64,000 bases of DNA, taken from positions 1 to 64,000 of the forward strand of contig NC_049904.1 in assembly GCF_001411555.2 (NCBI RefSeq), written 5' to 3'. Source of the stretch: Juglans regia (taxonomy: Eukaryota; Streptophyta; Magnoliopsida; Fagales; Juglandaceae). The notes below the pieces were generated by a model. The model did not search any database and was not told the origin of the DNA. It saw only the letters and a program-made list of their open reading frames with translations. The position numbers and the translations under genes are program-made. Shown here one piece after another: positions 56,042 through 64,000 of this stretch. Every line of letters starts with the position of its first letter. The stretch's first letter is position 1.

Positions 56042-59000
56042 TGTAGAGACACTGGTTTAATTTGTGAGAAGGGAATGTAAAATATTCATTCACTGTTCAT
56101 AATTCCACAAGGCAAATCCCAACCTCCTAGATAGAATATTCCAAATACAAGACAATCGATAAAATCCCCTCTTGTCCCCCTCCCCCATTCCTTCTTACTT
56201 AGAGCATTCACATTCGATTTCCTAAATTTTTCTCTAAATTTTAGCTAAAAATGACACTCCCTATAATTTTATCCTAAATTTTACTCATTTTTAAAAAACC
56301 TTCTACATCTCATTCCCTATCCTTTCTCTATTCTATTAAAATAATATTCTTCTATTATTTATTTATTACTTTTTTCTCTCACTTCCATTTTCAAACTTAA
56401 CTACTTAATATTTTTTCTTATGTTTTGAACTATTATTATAGTGAATATTTTAAACAAAAATTTAAATTATTTTTTTAAGGGTTTAATAATATTTTTAAAA
56501 TTATTATTTTTATATTTTAGTAATTATTTAAATTATTTTTAAAAATATTATTTAAAAGTATAATAAATATGAGTATAAGAGAAAATGTAGTCGATTGAAA
56601 AAATAATTTATTTTATTTATTTGAATAAAATATTAATAAAAAATGATTTAGGGGATGAATAGTGGTATTTAGGGAACCACTGTTCATTTCCTAAATCAAA
56701 ATCCTAATATAGGGAATGGGATGGGATGGGGTTTTTGAGCTTTTTCCTAAATTTTTCCCTATAATTTAGGGATAATAGTAGTATGAGGAATGAGATGGGG
56801 ATGCTCTTACAGAGAAAATAACAAAATGCTAACTGACTCTCCCATGCAAACAACACAGGAGCAACAGAATAACAAAACGTAGCGTTCTAATTAAACTAGT
56901 GAACGACACCGTATAGGCCCTGATTACTGACCGCTTAACATGGCTTCCTCTCTTTCGACAGCCCCAATGCTCCAGACTTCATCTTCCCTCGATCCTTCTT
57001 CTGTATTCAGAACCGAGCACCTAACAAGTCCCCCTCTTAAGCCCACAAGGTGCAGGTAAAGTTCTTGAAATTTTCACAAAACTTCCTAGCTATTGTCTTT
57101 CGAGGATGTTCCCGTCCACTTCACCAACACCTCTATTACAGCTTGGTTGCCTTGGCGTCTAACCCGCAGATCTATCACTGCTTGAGGCTCAGGTTGAAGA
57201 TCCCCATTTTTATCCACATGTGGCAGTGTTGGCAGGGGCTGGATCTAACTCCCCAACTTCTTTTTTAGGCAGGACACATGGAACATCGGATGGATTTTGG
57301 AAGAGGGTGGCAAGCTCAGCCTATTTGCGGCTATCCCAATCTTCTGCAACACCTGGAACGGCCCAAAAAACTTGGGCAAAAATTTCATAACGACGCATAT
57401 CCACGAATTTTTGACGATAGGGTTGTAAACGTAAGTACATCCAATCCCCAATCTCGAAACTCCTCTATGTTCTCCTTCGGTGAGCATATATTTTCATTCT
57501 ACTCTGAGCCCACTCCATGTTTTCTTTCAATAGTTCTCTAAGTTTTTCTCTAGATCTCAGAAATTGGTCGACTACTTCAGTTGAGGAAGTCCCTAGCACA
57601 TAGGACAGTAATTGTGGTGGTGGATAGCCGTAAAGGGCTTGGAAAGGGGAGATCTTCGTGGTTGTATGATAGGAGTTATTATAGCTCCATTCTGCCATGG
57701 ATAACCACTTACTCCATTCTCTTTGTTTAGTACCAGCATAGCAACGTAGGTAGATCTCCAAGCATTTATTTAGAACCTCTGTTTGCCTATCCGATTGGCG
57801 ATGTTAAGCAGAACTAAAATTCAGTGAGTAGCCCTGTAGTGTAAATAAATTCCTCCCAAAAGAGCTCAAAAATATAGGATCCTGATCCGACACAATGGAC
57901 CTAGGAAGTTCATGTAACTTGAAGACCCAGTCCATGAAGGCATGAGCCACACCCCTTGGGCAACATAGGGGTGTGCCAAAGCCATAAAATGGCCATACTT
58001 TGTGTAGCGGTCAACAGCCACTAAGATAACACTCATCCCATAAGAGAGAGAGAGAGTCCCTCTATGAAATCTAAGGAAATGTCAATCCAAGCTTGGCTTG
58101 GAATAGGAAAGGGCCGCATTAACTCTGGAGTTGGTATTGTCTCATTTTTGTTCACTTGACAGATGTTGCATTCTCTGACTTTCTTTTTTATACCCCTTTT
58201 CATCCCCCTCCAAAAAAATCTCACTTGGCTCGTTGATAGGTCTTTAAGTATCCAGTGTGCTCCGCATGTGGGTTGTTATGCTGGTAGTCTAGCACCTTAT
58301 TTTTTAAGTTAGAATCTACCACCACCACAATTCGCCCTTTTTTCAAAACCAATCCTTGTTGGGGGGAGTAGCCTGGAAAAGCCTCTTGTTTATTCTGCAA
58401 CTTATCCATTAAATCCACCATTTCAGCTGAGGCAGAGTAACTTTGTTTAAGTTCATGAATCCAATTCGGGGTAGGAAATGTCCCCATTGCCAAATACCCT
58501 TGTTCCACTTCAAGCTTCTCATCCTGCCTTGAGAGCTCATTAGCTACTTTATTTTCCCTTCCCCTCTTGAATTCTATGGAAAAGTCATAGCCTATAAGTT
58601 TGGTAATCCATTTTTGTTGTGCCACTGTGCCTACCTCTGTTCAAGCAGAAATTTCATTGCTTGCTGGTCTGTTTTAATAGTAAATGACTGACCCAACAAA
58701 TAGGGTCTCCACCTTTGCACAGTCGTGACTAGGGCCAACAGCTCTTTTTCGTAGGTTGACAACAACAATGCCTTACCCTTTAGTGCCTTGCTCATATAAG
58801 CGATAGGATGTCCTTCATGCATTAAAATAGCACCTACTCCCATCCCACTTGCATTGCACTCAATAGTGAAGATCTTAGAGAAATCTGATAACCTTAAAAC
58901 TGGAGGATTAGAAACTGCCTCTTTAAGTTTCTAAAATGCTTGAGTGGCCTCCTCATTCTATTTGAAGGCATTCTTTCTTAAAAGGGATGTTAGAGGGGCT

Positions 59001-60013
59001 GCAGTTACCCTATAGTTTTTTATGAACTTCCGATAGTAGTATGTCAATCCAAGGAACCCCCTTAATGACTTTGGATTGATAGGTACAAGCCATTCCAGCA
59101 TTGATTTCACCTTAGAAACATTAGCTTTGACCCCCTTGGCTGAAATAATGTGCCCCAAATAATCAACTTCTTCGACCCCAAAACTGCATTTAGAAAGTTT
59201 AGCATACAACCTGTTGTCTCTAAGCACCTCCAGAACTTGTTTTAAATACACCAAATGATCTGCCCATGACCTATTGTAAATCAATATGTCGTCAAAGAAC
59301 ACTAGGACAAACCTCCTAAAAAAGGGTCAAAATACGTCGTTCATTAAACCTTGAAAGGTGGCTGGTGCATTGGTTAGTCTAAAGGGCATTACTAAGAATT
59401 TGTATTGTCCTTCATGAGTATGAAAGGCAATTTTTTCAACATCCTCAGGAATAACTCTGATTTGGTGATAACCAGATCGTAAGTCCAATTTCGAGAACAC
59501 CACAGCCCCAAATAATTCATCTAATAGTTTATCGATCACCTGTATAGGGAATTTGTCTTTTATCGTCTCTTGTTTTAACAATAAATCTTTACAACCTCCC
59601 AACATTCCACACTTTACATTTTTTAAAATTTTTTTCTTTTATCAAATATTTATTATATGAATAATGAATAAAAAATTTGAAATAATTTTAAAAAAATAAA
59701 CTCAAAAAAAATTTTAAAAATATTTAAAAAAATTTAAAAATTTAAAATAATGTGGAGTGTGGAGTGTGGTGGAGGTTGTGTAGCAAAACTCTTGTTTTAA
59801 TGCCCTATAGTCCACTCAAAGGCGCCAACTTCCATCCGCCTTGCGGACTAACAACACTGGGAGGAAAAAAGGGCTAGTACTTGGCCTCATCACCTCTGAG
59901 TCTAATAGGTCTTTCACTATCTTTTCAATTTTTGAATTTTGGTAGTGGTAGCGATAGGGCCTAATAGAAATTAGTGGTGTGCCTTCCTTAAGTACAATTC
60001 TCTTATCATGTGT
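56042..60013 (-). mobile_element. gypsy chromovirus A, right-hand copy
   Basis: Copy of 9543-13513: 3' LTR 56042-57026 with the nested MITE, broken pol about 57060-60110, and the MITE in RT at 59579-59788. The lesions match the left copy, confirming decay before duplication. The two 1-bp homopolymer indels relative to the left unit flank or lie within the LTR. Confidence 0.85.
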
Positions 60014-63000
60014 TGTAACATCCCCTTTCCGTAGGATAGAGATATTACTAACATTTAAAACATAATACCCGATAAAGAGATTCATATTCTGAAATACCTC
60101 ATTTATTGAAATTCATCAAAACGATAAAACTGAAATGAACATGATTGTTTTGGAAACTGAACGAATATAAAAGAACATAACTAAACCTATGAATGACATA
60201 AAAAGGAATTTAGTTCTTGTGAAAATATCACTTATTCACTAAGTCTTTGTACTAGATCTATTCCTGGCCATCCAGCTCTTCATCATCATAGACATCATCT
60301 GCGAGAATTTAGACATGGAAGAAAACAAGAAGACAAACAAAAATAATGAGTCGAATACTCAGTAAGTAGTACATCATACCGTAAAATATAATCTTTGCCT
60401 AACATACATTTAATTTCTATGATACTCTTCATAAGATACATACAGCTCCATAGATTTCAATCAAACACGTAACATGACTTTCTGAAAGATTTTACGTAAA
60501 TATATCATCACCGACTCACATAGCATACATTTTTATTATTAATATAAGCGGAAGCATATATAATCAAAACATGTAATTGTGAATGCATAATATCTTGGTT
60601 ATCTTGTCTTAACATAGAGTGAAACACGCTTGAGTCTCTGTTTCACTTATCTGGCATAACATGGAATGAAACATGCTTGAGTCTGTGTTTCACTTATCTG
60701 GCATAACATAGAGGGAAACACGCTTGAGTCCGTGTTTCACTAAACTTGCATAACATGGAGCGAAACACGTTTGAGTTCGTGTTTCACTTAACTTACACAA
60801 CATGCAGCGAAACACGCTTGAGTCCGTGTTTCACTTAACTTGTGGTTAACCACGCTTGAATCCATGGCACCGTTACATTTCTTATCTTTCTTAATACATG
60901 AGATTTTATTAGGCTTTATGAACATTTCTAATATGGCATAATCTTGTACATGACATAGCATAACATGACATGGCATGTCATATTCTTGTACATGGCATAT
61001 TCTTGTATATGGCATAACATAATATGATTTAGCATGGCATATTCTTGTACATGGCAAAGCATAATATGATATAGCATGGCATATTCTTGTACATGGCATA
61101 GTATAACATGACATTACATAACATGCTTTGAATGTTTTATGACATTCCAAGGCATACATGATCTAGGTACTACATGAACATGGCATACATGATCTAAGTA
61201 CTACATAAACATGGCATATATAATCTAAGCATTTCATGAACATGGCTTGCATAATCTGACTATTCCATTACATGGCATACTTGACTTTGAACTACCACAT
61301 GGACATCTCATGGTTTTCATATGATTTTAGTAACATTCAATCAATTGAACAACAATTTCATTCATTCAAACATAATCTCATATTTCATCAAAGATCGAAA
61401 AGGAAACTAACATTGACTTGTCTCTTAGCGTAGTGTAGTTAACAATCATAAGCCCATTATATTTTCATACATAATAATAATATTCACAGTACGCATGCAT
61501 TTATATGATCATATTATTTACCTTTTAGCGATGTTTCCTGATTTCTAACTTGTAGCGCGTTACCTATACGAGGTGCTAATCATTACTTAACCTTTCTAGA
61601 AAGATGTGTCATAGCATTCTAAATACTTGGAATCATATATAATAATATTTATTCAAAACTCATAACATGTTCCTTGACTTCTATCTAAACATAACTTAAT
61701 CATTTATAAAAATCTTAGTTAAAAGTCGATTGAAATATTAACAAAATAATGGACCCAACAATAGTTTAAAAAAACTACTTTAAAAAACTACTTTAAAATC
61801 CCTTTAGACTTGATGCTGTAAAATGGTTTGTAAACTTCCCCTGATTAACATAAATGTGGACCCTTTGAGCAATAACTCTTACAACATAGTCCACACTTAA
61901 AGCAAATCCAATTTAAATCATATGTTTAATTGAACTCACCCAGCCCATAAAGGAAATCAGACAACGTAATGCACAGATTTAAAACATGAAGTCTCCCATA
62001 GGCACTGTAGATTACATTGAAATTTTAAAGAAAGTCTCTTTAATAGGATTTCCAGAGGCCTATGAACAAGAGTTTTTAAGGGTATTTTGGGAAATCATCC
62101 TAAAGGGCATGGGTATTATGGGAAAATTGGTTATAAGGAAAGACTTAGGCCTACGGGGGAAATATTCTCTTTGCTTACAGAGGAGTTGGACAGAAACGAA
62201 GGAAATGGTCATGCGATGCTCACCGAGAGAAGAAGGCAAAGACGACGCGATTGGGTCCTCTGGGCAGTGGTGCGATGCAAGAGAGAGAGAGAGAGAGTTA
62301 GACCGAGACGGTGAAAATCATGGGGAGGGAGAGATCTGGTCGGGGACTTACCGGAAAGGAATGGGTTCAACGGGGTTGGGTTGGTCGGCATTTTCTGGCA
62401 CCGTGGGTTGTGCTCCGACGTCCTAGGGTGGTCGGCGATGGCTGGGCAGAATTAAGGCTTAGGCGAAAATGTTGTTTCTCTGGGTATTTCAATATGTGCA
62501 ACACAGAGGCTTTGTGAGTTTCTTATAGGCGATGGGAGGGAACAACGTGAACCTTTAGGAGATTGGCTGAAATTTGAAGTTGCCTAGACTTTAAGAATCT
62601 ATTCATACTTGGATACAGATTCTGAGAGGGTTTGAAGAGTTTGAGTTGGAATTGGAGTTGGTCTCAAACTGGAAACCGGATCTAATACGGGAACTAAGTG
62701 GATAGAGTATACGAACGTTTTAAGAGGAAAGGAATCACTAATTTAATCTATCTGTTAGCACAATTTCCAAAATGATAATAAAAATATAAAGACAATAAAA
62801 TAATTAATAAATAAATAAATAAATAAATAAAATACTAGTTTTAGTTTTAAGCCCTAAATTTAGACCCGAATGTTACAATCTCCCCCCTTAAAAGAAATCT
62901 CGTCCTCGAGATAACGTACCTCAATCGAATAAATATGGATACTTGATCCTCATGTCCTCTTCTAGCTCCCATGTAGCCTCTTTTTCCTTGTAGTTGCTCC

Positions 63001-64000
63001 AAAGCACTTTGACCATCGGAATGGTCTTCTTGCGGAGTGCTTGAGCTTTTTGTGCAAGAACTCCGATTGGAAATTCCTCATAGGTCAAATCTTCGCGGAC
63101 TTGAAAAGACTCGTACTCTAGTACATGTGTGGGGTCTGGCACATATTCTCGAAGCAAAGAGACATGGAAGACATCGTGAATAGCTGACAACTGTGGTGGG
63201 AGGGCTAACCTGTATGCTGCAGCTCCAATTCTTTCTAGTACATCGAAATGGCCTAAATATCTTGGACTTAGCTTGCCTTTCTTACCGAATCGCATAATCC
63301 CCTTCATTGGCGCCACTTTCAAGAATACTTTGCTTCCTTCTTCAAATTGCAAATCTTGCTGTCTTCGATTCGCATACTTTTTTTGTCGCTCTTGTGCAAT
63401 GGCAAGCTTCTTCCGGATGACCGCTATTTTCTCATGAATATCTTGAATAATCTCCTGTCCCAGGATTCTACATTCTCCCACTTCGTCCCAATAGAGGGGT
63501 GACTGGCACTTGCGGCCGTAAAGAACTTCATATGGTGCAGCCTGAATGCTCTCCTGGTAACTATTATTATACGCAAATTCTATCAGAGGTAAGTATTTAA
63601 TCCAGCTACCCTTGAAGTCTATCATGCAGGCTCTAAGCATATCCTCTAATTTCTGTATTGTCCTTTCTGACTGTCCATCAGTTTGAGGGTGGAAGGCTAT
63701 ACTATAAGTCAACTATGTCCCTAACTCTTTCTGTACACCCACTCCCTATACCTGTTTGGACTTGGGACGAAATTGGTATGGATTTTGTGTCAGGTTTTCC
63801 TAAGGCACTAGGAGGACAGGATGCAGCTTGGGTAATTGTCGATAGGTTGTCAAAGACAACTCACTTCATTCCAATTCAGATGACGTATTCTACAGACAGG
63901 TTGGCGGAACTGTATGTACACGAAATCGTCAGACTGCACAGAATTCCCTCTAAGATTGTGTCGGACCCCATATGATATGGATAAGGGTAGGTGGTGTATA
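60014..64000. mobile_element. Chimeric Tekay-like/TRIM insertion, right-hand copy, cut by window end
   Basis: Copy of 13514-17500: Tekay-like LTR 60014-62877 (minus), integrase half 62921-63743 (minus), inverted integrase segment 63744-63967 (plus), then the first bases of the TRIM LTR. The left target duplication TGTGT is at 60009-60013; the right one lies beyond the window. Both copies share the inversion joint, so the chimera predates the 46.5-kb duplication. Confidence 0.8.

Larger units (their letters stand above)
46501..64000. repeat. Right copy of the >17.5-kb direct repeat
   Basis: Counterpart of 1-17500; differences are listed there. It contains the copia 5' part, KOR exons 4-6, MLO copy 2, the gypsy chromovirus A block and the start of the chimeric insertion, and stops at the window edge. 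Confidence 0.97.

Noticed and set aside
1..64000. Circular plasmid, organelle or phage concatemer as the reason for the 46.5-kb period
   Set aside because: Nuclear introns, nested retrotransposons and plant genes fill the unit; no replication or organelle genes are seen.
1..64000. tRNA or rRNA genes
   Set aside because: I saw only tRNA-primer complementary sites (TGGTATCAGAGC); no cloverleaf with A and B boxes or rRNA segment was recognised by eye.

Overview
The window is eukaryotic, nuclear and plant. It has GT-AG introns, a KORRIGAN-type membrane endo-1,4-beta-glucanase, an MLO-type seven-helix protein, and AT-rich spacers packed with plant retrotransposons (chromoviral Ty3/gypsy, Copia, Sirevirus, TRIM, LINE), MITEs and a decayed FAR1/MULE gene. 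A MITE opening GGTTTGGATAGTGAGTTGAG is one I associate with Fagales trees such as walnut and pecan. That placement is inference from memory.

The dominant structure is a long direct repeat. Bases 1-17500 recur at 46501-64000 with a constant 46,500-bp offset, and both copies run off the window. By eye I count 11 substitutions and two 1-bp indels in 17.5 kb (about 0.07 percent). This is either a very recent tandem segmental duplication or an assembly duplication. Each unit carries KOR followed by MLO in the same orientation, about 1.2 kb apart.

Layout: 1-1118 broken Copia pol (-); 2319-3522 last three KOR exons of the upstream copy; 4715-9262 MLO copy 1 (14 exons, 513 aa); 9543-18436 gypsy chromovirus (-), interrupted by two MITEs and by a 4.4-kb chimeric Tekay/TRIM insertion with a 5-bp target duplication; 18437-24000 old DNA-transposon debris; 24008-26300 FAR1/MULE pseudogene; 26.6-30.0 kb sparse sequence with MITEs; 30507-50022 complete KOR gene (6 exons, 618 aa), whose introns 2 and 3 are swollen to 11.5 and 4.9 kb by nested transposons, including an intact-ended Sirevirus derivative (32991-40720) with gag and an envelope-like ORF but no pol; 51215-55762 MLO copy 2; 56042-64000 second copy of the gypsy block, cut by the window end.

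Only KOR and MLO look like functional host genes. KOR trims glucan during cellulose synthesis at the plasma membrane, Golgi and endosomes. MLO proteins are plasma-membrane calmodulin-binding proteins linked to powdery mildew susceptibility, root thigmomorphogenesis or pollen-tube reception, depending on clade. I see no functional link between them beyond adjacency. Everything else is mobile-element DNA, and several insertions can be ordered from target duplications and restored reading frames.
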